Assembly (NCBI RefSeq): GCF_030410045.1
Contig: NZ_JAUFRA010000009.1
Location: 62,001-126,000, forward strand
Direction: 5' to 3'
Length of the DNA: 64,000 nucleotides
From: Marivivens donghaensis
GTDB taxonomy: Bacteria; Pseudomonadota; Alphaproteobacteria; Rhodobacterales; Rhodobacteraceae
Under the pieces are notes generated by a model that had not been told where the DNA came from, did not search any database, and was given only the letters and a program-made list of their open reading frames with translations. Position 1 is the stretch's first letter. The number at the start of each line of letters is the position of its first letter. The translations under genes and the position numbers were made by a program. Positions 56,103 to 64,000 of the stretch are shown here, piece by piece.

Positions 56103-56657
56103 TTACGGAAGGATGCGGGTGTATTTGGTGCCTTCAAGCGTGGCGCCAACGCGGAACCCCGCCTGAGCGAACACGACCGCAATCACGGGTGACAGCGAAG
56201 TCGTCGTCTGAGCGCGCAGTGTATCGCCCTGATCGTTCAGCGCGTATTCGATGTCCGCACCTGCGGCCCAACCCGTAGAGGAACGGAACTCCATCAGCGC
56301 TTCTTCGGTCATGAAGAACAGGACGTGGCTATATTGCTGACCGCCAAGCTGGAGGCCCGCGCTTGCCGATGCGGCAGAGTAGTAATCGACGGTGGATTGG
56401 CTGATCCGCAGGGCACCACGACCGAACGATCCACCTAGGCCAAAGCCAACTTCGGTGACGAGCGGCATAACCAGCATACCAGCGGCTTTCATCGAAAGAT
56501 CGCGGGTCGCAGGGTAGGTGCTATACATATACGACAGCGTGCTATCGACGCGCGCGTCAATTGTCGCGGCGGCATTTGTGCCAACACCGTTGGAACAGGC
56601 GGCGACAGTCGTTGCCAAAGAGCCTAGCGCAAAATTGCGACGGGTAAGAAGGGTCAT
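56103..56657 (-). CDS. SYLF-domain lipoprotein
   Basis: 184 residues. Starts LLTRRNFALGSLATTVAACS, a twin-arginine-like signal ending in a lipobox-like Cys. Then a SYLF (Ysc84) domain: AAGMLVMPLVTEVGFGLGGSFGRGALRI, GLQLGGQQYSHVLFFMTEEAL and SPVIAVVFAQAGFRVGATLEGTKYTRI. SYLF domains bind lipids; the bacterial role is unknown. Confidence 0.9.
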   Translation of the reverse strand: MTLLTRRNFALGSLATTVAACSNGVGTNAAATIDARVDSTLSYMYSTYPATRDLSMKAAGMLVMPLVTEVGFGLGGSFGRGALRISQSTVDYYSAASASAGLQLGGQQYSHVLFFMTEEALMEFRSSTGWAAGADIEYALNDQGDTLRAQTTTSLSPVIAVVFAQAGFRVGATLEGTKYTRILP

Positions 56658-56758
56658 TGCTCGTGCCTCTATCTGGGGGCGGCTTATGCCGCTCTATCAC
56701 GCGAACTATAGGCGCGATTTTCGCTCCTGTCATCCACTACATAAGGTGTGCGCGGGTG

Positions 56759-57757
56759 TCAGCCGTTTAAGAGCCGCGCCGCCTCGGGGGCGAAATACGT
56801 CAGGATGCCGTCGCAGCCTGCGCGTTTAAAGCACAGGAGGCTTTCGAGCATGACTTTTTCCCCATCGAGCCAACCGTTTTGAACGGCCGCTTGGATCATC
56901 GCGTATTCGCCTGAAACTTGATAGGCATAGGTCGGCACGCCAAAGCTGTCTTTCACACGACGACAGATGTCGAGGTAGGGCATTCCCGGTTTCACCATAA
57001 CCATATCCGCGCCTTCCATTAGGTCGCGTTCAACAAGTCGCAGCGCCTCATCACTGTTGCCCGGATCCATTTGGTAGGTCTTTTTATCGCCCTTTAGCGC
57101 GCCCGATGCACCAACGGCATCTCGGAACGGACCATAGAAACCCGACGCGTATTTGGCGGTGTAGGACAGGATCGCAACGTTCTGATGGCCTTCGCTCTCT
57201 AGCGCTGATCGCATTGCGCCGATGCGGCCATCCATCATGTCGGACGGGCCGAGGATATCCGCACCAGCTTCTGCCTGAGCCAGTGCCATTTTCACCAATG
57301 CCTCTACCGTTTCATCATTGATGATCTCGCCATCGACCACATAACCGTCGTGCCCATTGATGTTATATGGATCGAGCGCGATGTCCGTCATGATTGCCAT
57401 TTCGGGAACGGCATCTTTGATCGCGCGAATTGCTGTGTTCGTCAGGTTGTCGGGTGACCACGCCATCGCGCAATCTTCGGTCCGATGTTCCATCGAGGTG
57501 TAGGGAAACAGGCACATCGCGGGGATACCCAAGTCGTGCGCTTCTTTGGCCGCCTTTACCACGCGGTCGATCGTTTTACGGGTCACACCTGGCATCGACG
57601 CGATTGAGGTTTCATCGTCGCGGCCTTCCATGAGGAAGACGGGCCAGATGAAATCGTCTGTGGTCAGCGTGTTTTCACGAACCAAAGCGCGAATGGCAGG
57701 GGATTTACGAACGCGGCGCAAACGAGCGGCAGGGTATTGGGCGACGGTGGGTTTCAT
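56759..57757 (-). CDS. hemB: Delta-aminolevulinic acid dehydratase
   Basis: 332 residues. Condenses two 5-aminolevulinates to porphobilinogen for haem, chlorophyll and cobalamin. Active-site lysines in ILSYTAKYASGFYGPFRDA and MVKPGMPYLDICR; Mg-type allosteric form is suggested by the DIALDPYNINGHDG segment, which lacks the zinc-binding Cys cluster. Own operon. Confidence 0.97.
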   Translation of the reverse strand: MKPTVAQYPAARLRRVRKSPAIRALVRENTLTTDDFIWPVFLMEGRDDETSIASMPGVTRKTIDRVVKAAKEAHDLGIPAMCLFPYTSMEHRTEDCAMAWSPDNLTNTAIRAIKDAVPEMAIMTDIALDPYNINGHDGYVVDGEIINDETVEALVKMALAQAEAGADILGPSDMMDGRIGAMRSALESEGHQNVAILSYTAKYASGFYGPFRDAVGASGALKGDKKTYQMDPGNSDEALRLVERDLMEGADMVMVKPGMPYLDICRRVKDSFGVPTYAYQVSGEYAMIQAAVQNGWLDGEKVMLESLLCFKRAGCDGILTYFAPEAARLLNG

Positions 57758-57870
57758 AGCGGGCCTTTCATGTCACACACGATGGGTGCCACGGAAATTT
57801 CATGACGACAAGTCTAGGCTTTGCCGCAGGTGAAGTTTAGGTTGGCGCAAAACAAAGATCAGGCACGACA

Positions 57871-58395
57871 GTGAACTGGACCCAGACGGTATTTGAAGTC
57901 ATCGATTTGCGCTCTTTCTCGAACCTTTGGTTCTGGATTGCGCTCGCTGTGCTGTGGTCGACGACCAGCCATTGGGTGATTGGTGTTCCCTTTGACCTTA
58001 TTCAACGTGCCGCCCGCGAGGGTGGAGAGCCGTTTGCAGACCTTCAAGCTATTGTTCGGGTCAACGTGAATCGTCTTTTGTATATCTCTCATCAATCCGG
58101 GCTATGGCTTACGGGCTTTATGTGCTTTGTGCTGACGGGGCTGTTTTTGTTGGCGTTCGTTTACCATATCGAATTCGCAGAAGCGCTGTTCCTCCTCGGG
58201 TTTCCGTTGTCATTGGTTGGACTTTTGTCGATCAATACGGCGATGCTGATTAGGTCCGAGGGCATGGAGCCTGAGGTGCTGTTTCGCCGTTTGCGACGTC
58301 ACCGCACCTATGTGCAATTCATCGGTATGTTCTCAATCTTTGTGACTGCGACTTACGGGATGTATCAGAACCTTGGCGGTGCCTACGGGTTCTGA
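57871..58395 (+). CDS. Conserved membrane protein
   Basis: 174 residues, GTG start. Four membrane segments: FSNLWFWIALAVLWSTTSHWVIG, SGLWLTGFMCFVLTGLFLLAFVY, ALFLLGFPLSLVGLLSINTAML and TYVQFIGMFSIFVTATYGMY. Similar Rhodobacterales proteins have been labelled 'component of SufBCD complex' by annotation pipelines, with no evidence I know of. Here it precedes mfd by 35 bp. Confidence 0.75.
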   Translation: MNWTQTVFEVIDLRSFSNLWFWIALAVLWSTTSHWVIGVPFDLIQRAAREGGEPFADLQAIVRVNVNRLLYISHQSGLWLTGFMCFVLTGLFLLAFVYHIEFAEALFLLGFPLSLVGLLSINTAMLIRSEGMEPEVLFRRLRRHRTYVQFIGMFSIFVTATYGMYQNLGGAYGF

Positions 58396-58430
58396 GTTGA
58401 CTTTACCCCGTGGCGGGGTAGGTCTCGCGC

Positions 58431-61400
58431 ATGAAATCACAATCCCACATTACCGTTTGCGGCGCCCCCGAAGGGTTTGACGCGAAATTGATCCTTGATG
58501 AAGTCGGAAAATCCGGCGCTCCCGTGCTCCACATCGCACGGGATGATCGTCGATTGACCGAAATGCAGGCGGCCTTGGCGTTTTACGCGCCTGAGGTGCC
58601 TGTAGTCGTGTTCCCTGCGTGGGATTGTTTGCCTTATGACCGTGTGTCACCGAACGCTGATATTTGTGCGGCCCGTATGGCGACCTTGGCGGCATTGGCG
58701 CATGGAATGCCAAAGCAGTTCGTTCTGCTGACGACGCTCAATGCAGCGACACAACGTGTCCCTGCGCGGGGGCTGCTGAAAGAGGCGTCCTTTACGGCGC
58801 GGGTGAATAGCCGCATCGATGAGGCTGCGTTAAAACAGTATTTGGTCCGCATGGGATTTACCCAATCGCCGACGGTGATGGAGCCTGGCGACTATGCGGT
58901 TCGGGGCGGGATCATTGATATCTTCCCTCCAGGTGAAGCGGGTCCTGTACGACTGGACCTCTTTGGTGACGTTCTCGACAGTGCGCGACGGTTTGATCCA
59001 GCGAGCCAGAGGACAACGGAAAAGCTCGATGTCGTAGAACTCGCGCCTGTCTCAGAGGTGATCCTCGATGAGGCAGCGATCACGCGTTTTCGTCAGAACT
59101 ACCGTATCGAATTTGGCGCGGCTGGCACTGACGATCCGCTGTATGAGGCGATCAGTGCGGGGCGCAAACATGCGGGCGCGGAACATTGGCTCGGGTTTTT
59201 CCACGACCACCTCGAGACGCTGTTTGATTACGTCCCAACCGCAACGGTGACGATTGACGATCAGGTCACGCCAACGCGGCTCGCCCGATGGACGATGATC
59301 GAAGACGCCTATGACACGCGGATGTTTGCCCTGAAACAAAAGGGGCGGATGGACAGCGTTTATAAGCCAGCACCGCCCGCCTTGATGTATATGGACGATC
59401 CCACATGGGATGCCGTCATCGCGGATCGTCGTGTGCTGCAATTTACGCCGCTCAAACAATCGACTGGTCTGGGTGTGATCGACGCAGGCGGTCGTATTGG
59501 TCGCGATTTCGCACCTGAGCGCCAGCAGGAAAACGTAAACCTTTTCAAAGCTCTGATGCTGCACGTTAAGGCGCGGGCGTCTGAAGGGCCTGTTGTTGTT
59601 GCCTCCTATTCCGAGGGTGCGCGCGAACGTCTGATGGGGCTTTTGGAGGATGAGGGCGCTGGCGAAGTGATCCCCGTGCAGAACTTCTCTCGCGTTGGGA
59701 AATCAGGTCTACACCTCGCCATATGGCCCCTTGAAAAAGGATTTGAAACCAAAGGCCTGACGGTCATTTCAGAACAGGATGTTCTGGGTGATCGCCTCAT
59801 TCGCCAGACCAAGAAAAAGCGTAAAGCTGAGAATTTCCTGACCGAAACGCAGAGCCTGACACCCGGTGATCTGGTCGTGCACGTTGATCACGGTGTCGGA
59901 CGATACAAGGGGCTTGAGGTCGTTCAAGCCTTGGGCGCCGCGCATGAGTGTATTCTCCTTGAATATGCCGAAGGATCAAAGCTTTACCTGCCTGTTGAGA
60001 ACATCGAACTGCTGTCCAAATTTGGGCACGAAGATGGTCTCTTAGATCGTCTGGGCGGTGGTGCATGGCAGGCGAAGAAAGCCCGCATGAAAGAGCGTAT
60101 TCGCCAGATGGCGGAACGTTTGATCCGCGTAGCGGCCGAACGTGAGTTGCGCAAAGCGCCTGTTCTGTCACCACCCGATGGCATGTGGGATCAGTTCCTT
60201 GCGCGTTTCCCCTATGCAGAAACCGAGGATCAGCTACAAGCGATTTCCGATGTGCTAGAGGATCTAGATTCAGGTCGTCCGATGGATCGTTTGATCTGCG
60301 GCGATGTGGGTTTTGGCAAGACCGAGGTTGCAATCCGCGCCGCCTTTGTTGCGGCGATGTCGGGTGTTCAGGTGGCGGTGATTGCGCCGACGACTCTGCT
60401 TGCGCGTCAGCACTATAAGAACTTCGCCGAACGGTTCCGTGGCTTCCCGATCAACGTCGCGCCTCTGTCGCGGTTTGTCAGTGCTGGGAATGCGGCGAAA
60501 ACCCGTGAGGGCATGGCGAACGGGCAGGTCGATATTGTTGTCGGAACCCATGCGCTGCTGGCGAAAGGCGTGAAATTCAACAACATCGGCCTCCTGATCA
60601 TCGACGAAGAGCAGCACTTTGGCGTTCAGCATAAGGAACGTCTGAAACAATTGCGCTCTGATATTCACGTTCTCACGCTGACCGCGACGCCGATCCCACG
60701 GACGCTGCAATTGTCGCTCTCTGGGGTGCGCGATCTGTCGATCATCGGCACGCCACCCATCGACCGTTTGGCAATCCGTACTTATGTCAGCGAGTTTGAC
60801 ACCATCACGATCCGCGAGGCGCTCTTGCGCGAGCATTATCGTGGTGGCCAGTCGTTCTTTGTTGTGCCGCGTCTGTCTGATCTGCCTGAAATGGAGGATT
60901 GGCTCAAACGCGAAGTGCCAGAAGTGTCGTTCGTCGTTGCACACGGTCAAATGGCGGCGGGTGAGCTCGATGATCGTATGAACGCGTTCTACGACGGGAA
61001 ATACGACGTGCTGTTGGCAACAACGATTGTCGAGAGCGGGTTGGATATTCCGACAGCGAACACTATGATCGTGCATCGTGCTGATATGTTTGGTCTGGCA
61101 CAGCTCTATCAAATCCGAGGGCGTGTTGGTCGATCGAAGACCCGAGCCTATGCCTATCTGACGACGAAGCCGCGTGCGAAACTGACGCCTCAGGCTGAAA
61201 AGCGTCTTCGAGTACTAGGGAGCCTCGATACCCTCGGGGCTGGATTTACCCTTGCGTCGCAAGACCTTGATATCCGTGGTGCAGGTAATCTGCTCGGTGA
61301 AGAGCAGTCGGGCCACATCAATGAGGTCGGGTACGAGTTGTATCAGCAAATGCTGGAAGACGAGATTGCGCGGATCAAGTCTGGCGCGATTGGTCTGTCG

Positions 61401-61883
61401 GATGATGATGGACAGTGGGCGCCTCAGATCAACCTTGGCGTTTCTGTATTGATCCCAGAGACTTATGTGGCTGACCTTGATGTGCGTCTTGGTCTCTATC
61501 GTCGCTTGTCTGCGCTGACCAAGAAGGTCGAACTCGAAGGGTTCGCGGCTGAACTGATCGACCGTTTCGGTCCGTTGCCGAAAGAGGTGAACACCCTGAT
61601 GCTCATCGTGCGGATCAAAGCGATGTGCAAACGCGCGGGTATTAGCCAGCTAGACGGTGGACCGAAGGGTGCTACCATTCGGTTCCACAACGATAAATTC
61701 GCATCACCTAAAGGGTTGGTCGAATTTATTCAGGCGCAAAAAGGCATGGCGAAGGTCAAAGACAACAAGATCGTCGTTGGCCGCGAGTGGAAAACTGAAG
61801 CGGACAAGATCAAAGGGGCCTTTGCAATTGCCAAAGACCTTGCTGAAAAAGTTGCTGAGGATAAAAAAAGTAAGCAGGCGTAA
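58431..61883 (+). CDS. mfd: Transcription-repair coupling factor
   Basis: 1150 residues. Removes stalled RNA polymerase and recruits UvrA. N-terminal UvrB-like homology, RNA polymerase-interacting domain (LTPGDLVVHVDHGVGRYKGLEV), RecG-like translocase: Walker A CGDVGFGKTEVAIRAAF, DEEQHFG box, TATPIPRTLQLSLSG, and QIRGRVGRSKTRAYAYL; C-terminal TRCF domain. The stop codon lies inside a perfect palindrome. Confidence 0.98.
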   Translation: MKSQSHITVCGAPEGFDAKLILDEVGKSGAPVLHIARDDRRLTEMQAALAFYAPEVPVVVFPAWDCLPYDRVSPNADICAARMATLAALAHGMPKQFVLLTTLNAATQRVPARGLLKEASFTARVNSRIDEAALKQYLVRMGFTQSPTVMEPGDYAVRGGIIDIFPPGEAGPVRLDLFGDVLDSARRFDPASQRTTEKLDVVELAPVSEVILDEAAITRFRQNYRIEFGAAGTDDPLYEAISAGRKHAGAEHWLGFFHDHLETLFDYVPTATVTIDDQVTPTRLARWTMIEDAYDTRMFALKQKGRMDSVYKPAPPALMYMDDPTWDAVIADRRVLQFTPLKQSTGLGVIDAGGRIGRDFAPERQQENVNLFKALMLHVKARASEGPVVVASYSEGARERLMGLLEDEGAGEVIPVQNFSRVGKSGLHLAIWPLEKGFETKGLTVISEQDVLGDRLIRQTKKKRKAENFLTETQSLTPGDLVVHVDHGVGRYKGLEVVQALGAAHECILLEYAEGSKLYLPVENIELLSKFGHEDGLLDRLGGGAWQAKKARMKERIRQMAERLIRVAAERELRKAPVLSPPDGMWDQFLARFPYAETEDQLQAISDVLEDLDSGRPMDRLICGDVGFGKTEVAIRAAFVAAMSGVQVAVIAPTTLLARQHYKNFAERFRGFPINVAPLSRFVSAGNAAKTREGMANGQVDIVVGTHALLAKGVKFNNIGLLIIDEEQHFGVQHKERLKQLRSDIHVLTLTATPIPRTLQLSLSGVRDLSIIGTPPIDRLAIRTYVSEFDTITIREALLREHYRGGQSFFVVPRLSDLPEMEDWLKREVPEVSFVVAHGQMAAGELDDRMNAFYDGKYDVLLATTIVESGLDIPTANTMIVHRADMFGLAQLYQIRGRVGRSKTRAYAYLTTKPRAKLTPQAEKRLRVLGSLDTLGAGFTLASQDLDIRGAGNLLGEEQSGHINEVGYELYQQMLEDEIARIKSGAIGLSDDDGQWAPQINLGVSVLIPETYVADLDVRLGLYRRLSALTKKVELEGFAAELIDRFGPLPKEVNTLMLIVRIKAMCKRAGISQLDGGPKGATIRFHNDKFASPKGLVEFIQAQKGMAKVKDNKIVVGREWKTEADKIKGAFAIAKDLAEKVAEDKKSKQA

Positions 61884-61903
61884 CGCGTTACGCCTGCCTT
61901 TTT
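61874..61903. terminator. Palindromic bidirectional terminator overlapping mfd end
   Basis: Perfect 24-nt palindrome 61874-61897 (arms GCAGGCGTAACG/CGTTACGCCTGC) with T-run 61899-61903 on the right and an A-run on the left, so it can stop transcription both ways. It includes the last codons and stop of mfd (61881-61883) and abuts the frnE-like stop. Confidence 0.85.
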
Positions 61904-62546
61904 ATGCATCTGTTGCGATCATCTCTTTGATGTCAGCGATGACTTTCGACCACAGGTCGGTCGGTTGTGCGCCCGCGATAGCGTGTTGGCCGCCGACGAT
62001 ATAGGTCGGCACCGAACGGACACCCATTTCGCGGCTGTGCGCCTCGCGGTTAAGAATACTTTCCACATCTGAGTCCGACTTCAAAAGTCGTGCAATAACA
62101 GCCGCGTCCAGTCCGATGCTATCAGCGATATCGCAAAGGACCTCGGCGCTACCGATGTCTCGACCTTCGGTCCAGTAGGCCTTCAGCAGGGCAGACATGG
62201 CTGCCGTTTGACGGCCTTCGATCCCTGCCCAGAACACGAGGCGATGTGCGTCCAAGGTGTTCGGCGTGGTTTTCATGTCATCGAAATTGAACGTCACGCC
62301 AGCTTGATCCGCGTGTTTCTGCAGTTCGACATGAGCCGCGACTGCAGCGTCCTTGCTGCCAAAGATCCCTTCGAGGTACGCGGCGCGATCGACGCCGCCC
62401 TTGGGCAGTGCGGGGTTCAGCTGGAACGGGTGCCATTCAACGGTAAAGGGATGGTCTGGCGCTTGTTCTAGGGCACGGTCCAGATAGGCCTTGCCAATAT
62501 AGCACCACGGGCATGACGGATCGGCGAAAATATCAAGCTTGACCAT
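61902..62546 (-). CDS. DsbA-family oxidoreductase (FrnE-like)
   Basis: 214 residues, thioredoxin fold with CxxC near the N-terminus (FADPSCPWCYIGKAYLDRAL), cis-Pro region MGVRSVPTYIVGGQ. No signal peptide at ATG 62546, so cytoplasmic, as usual for FrnE-like proteins. The start overlaps the end of the acyl-CoA synthetase gene by 14 bp. Confidence 0.92.
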   Translation of the reverse strand: MVKLDIFADPSCPWCYIGKAYLDRALEQAPDHPFTVEWHPFQLNPALPKGGVDRAAYLEGIFGSKDAAVAAHVELQKHADQAGVTFNFDDMKTTPNTLDAHRLVFWAGIEGRQTAAMSALLKAYWTEGRDIGSAEVLCDIADSIGLDAAVIARLLKSDSDVESILNREAHSREMGVRSVPTYIVGGQHAIAGAQPTDLWSKVIADIKEMIATDA

Positions 62547-64000
62547 GTGTGGCCTCCCAATCGGCGCGCAAGTTGCGGCGCAGTAGTTTGTTGTTTGCGC
62601 CACGCGGTAACACAGAGACACGCACAAAGATACGAGGGCATTTATAGCGAGCAATTCGCGAGGCCGCAAAAGCCGCGAGCGCGTCAGTGTCGATCTCTTT
62701 GGCGCTGGTGTAAAAAGCGGCGATCACGGTTGTGTCGGCTTTGACGGTGACTTCGCTCGCGGCGACCTCGTGGATGTCGGGGTGCGTGGCGAGGGCTTCT
62801 TCGACTTCGACAGGCGAGACGCGATAGCCGCCTGCGTTCATCATATCGTCCGCGCGGCCCTCATATGTGATGGCGCCATCCTCTGACATTCGACCAACAT
62901 CGCCCGTGAGGAACCAATCGCCGACAAATCGCGCTGCGGTTTCTTCGGGTTGATCGAGGTAGCCGATCATCAACCCGAGATCGGATTTGTGAACTGCGAT
63001 GGTGCCTGCCGTGCCGATAGGCGCAGGGCCGTTTTCATCGATCAAAGCGATCCGTCGACCTGTCTGAGGGAAACCGAGTGTTCCAGTGGGCGCAGGGCGC
63101 GACGGGGAACTCGATAGGAACGTCGAACATTCGGACATGCCGTAAGCTTCGTAGAGTTTGGAGCCTGTCGCGGCGGTCCACGCCTTACGAAGGCTTTCGG
63201 GCAGTTTTTCGCCCGCGGAAAACCCGTGTCTGAGGGTCGACATGGCAGGAATCTCAGAGCGCAACATTTGACGATACACACCCGGTGCTGCGGCGATTAG
63301 TGTTGCCTTATGTGCTGTGATGAGCGCGGGGAGGTCCGTAGGTTTCGTCCCGTTTGCCGGGATGAGGGCCGTTGCACCAGCTGCCCAAGGGTCCATGAGC
63401 CCCGTGCCCAGCGTATAGGTCCAGTTGAATGCGCCTGCGTGCATCAGGCGGTCTGTCGGACGCAAATCATACCAGCCCGTCCACATCATTTGACGCGCCC
63501 AGACTGCGCGGTGGGCGTGAACGACGGCACGAGGTTTTCCAGAGGTGCCAGAGGTGTAGATGATATAGGCGGGTCGATCAGACGGTCCGAAATCAAACGG
63601 CGCAGGGGCGAGGCTGTGAAACGCCTCCAGTTCTGACGCCATCAGGATAGGAGCGGAGTGATCGGGGAGGGCGATCCCGTCATCGGCAACGATGAGGGCT
63701 GGGTCAATCTCTTTTGCGATCTTGCCGATCTCTGTCGCGGTGAGCTGCGAGGAGGTCGGGACAGGAATGAGCCCGACGGCAATGGACGCCAGATAGCAAA
63801 TCGGGAACTCGGGCGTATTGCCCAAGCGCATCAAAACGCGGTCACCAACGGTCAATCCTTTGGCCAGAAGTCCAGCCGCGACGCCACGGATTGCGGTTTC
63901 TAGATCCGCAAAAGTCCATTCCTCGGATGTGTTTTCGCTGATCACAGAGAGGGCGACCTTGTCGGGCGTTGCACGGCCAGCCTGCAGGACGTGGTCGGCC
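62533..64000 (-). CDS. AMP-dependent acyl-CoA synthetase (5' end outside window)
   Basis: At least 488 residues; in-frame coding continues from 63945 to the window edge (ADHVLQAGRATPDKVAL), so the start lies outside. ANL superfamily: A3 motif YIIYTSGTSGKPRAVVH, A5 YEAYGMSECS, A7 WFLTGDVGRMSEDG, A8 GRADDMMNAGGYRVSPVEVEEAL and A10 Lys in PRGANNKLLRR. Probably a benzoate/short- or medium-chain acyl-CoA ligase; substrate unclear. Confidence 0.93.
   Translation of the reverse strand, partial: ADHVLQAGRATPDKVALSVISENTSEEWTFADLETAIRGVAAGLLAKGLTVGDRVLMRLGNTPEFPICYLASIAVGLIPVPTSSQLTATEIGKIAKEIDPALIVADDGIALPDHSAPILMASELEAFHSLAPAPFDFGPSDRPAYIIYTSGTSGKPRAVVHAHRAVWARQMMWTGWYDLRPTDRLMHAGAFNWTYTLGTGLMDPWAAGATALIPANGTKPTDLPALITAHKATLIAAAPGVYRQMLRSEIPAMSTLRHGFSAGEKLPESLRKAWTAATGSKLYEAYGMSECSTFLSSSPSRPAPTGTLGFPQTGRRIALIDENGPAPIGTAGTIAVHKSDLGLMIGYLDQPEETAARFVGDWFLTGDVGRMSEDGAITYEGRADDMMNAGGYRVSPVEVEEALATHPDIHEVAASEVTVKADTTVIAAFYTSAKEIDTDALAAFAASRIARYKCPRIFVRVSVLPRGANNKLLRRNLRADWEATHGQA

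Overview
The window looks like chromosomal DNA of a marine alphaproteobacterium of the Rhodobacterales (Roseobacter group). Pointers are the suf gene order, a cysS-citramalate synthase pair, an Entner-Doudoroff-linked zwf-pgl-pgi operon, TrmFO, GluQRS, a corrinoid-activating ASKHA protein, and a giant RTX/cadherin-like protein ending in a Hint domain. The genus cannot be read from the sequence.

Layout. 1-2270: end of a suf Fe-S operon (sufD 3' end, a small membrane protein, sufS). 2333-2409: tRNA-Arg(CCG), the target of an 11.7-kb integrated element (2386-14082) flanked by a 27-bp direct repeat of the tRNA 3' end. The element is less GC-rich than its surroundings. It carries a tyrosine integrase, a P-loop mini-gene coupled to a Rep-like protein, iteron-like 21-bp repeats, a cluster of small exported proteins, a large nuclease-DEAH helicase with five helicase-associated repeats, and a secreted Sel1 protein. 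14081-18186: cupin, enolase, DMT transporter, TyrS (minus strand). 18250-23273: anmK, then cysS-cimA-squalene/phytoene synthase-like, preceded by an Ile/Cys-rich 14-codon leader ORF. 23274-29813: MFS transporter, divergent cobalamin genes (cobA-cobB / cbiD-cobK), then a DNA glycosylase and an esterase. 30004-34488: HNH nuclease, zwf-pgl-pgi. 34546-43876: fasciclin protein, a micro-ORF, tRNA-Gly, ASKHA protein, gluQRS-trmFO, gyrA, ornithine cyclodeaminase. 43873-47432: arginase with a divergent Lrp regulator, dsbB-yqaA, a zinc peptidase, tRNA-Leu. 48197-55360: one giant surface or secreted protein gene broken by a single in-frame TAG in a tandem repeat. 55481-64000: MobA-like transferase, SYLF lipoprotein, hemB, membrane protein, mfd, FrnE-like oxidoreductase and the 3' part of an acyl-CoA synthetase gene.

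The core genes are ordinary, tightly packed operons with many 1-4-nt stop/start overlaps. The less ordinary parts are: (i) the integrated element, which pairs a chromosomal integrase and att sites with a plasmid-like replication module; (ii) its nuclease-helicase-HA protein, a possible defence enzyme; (iii) the leader peptide before cysS-cimA, whose codons match the products of both downstream genes; and (iv) the repeat-rich giant gene with a nonsense codon, a G8 tract upstream and a cysteine-rich head.
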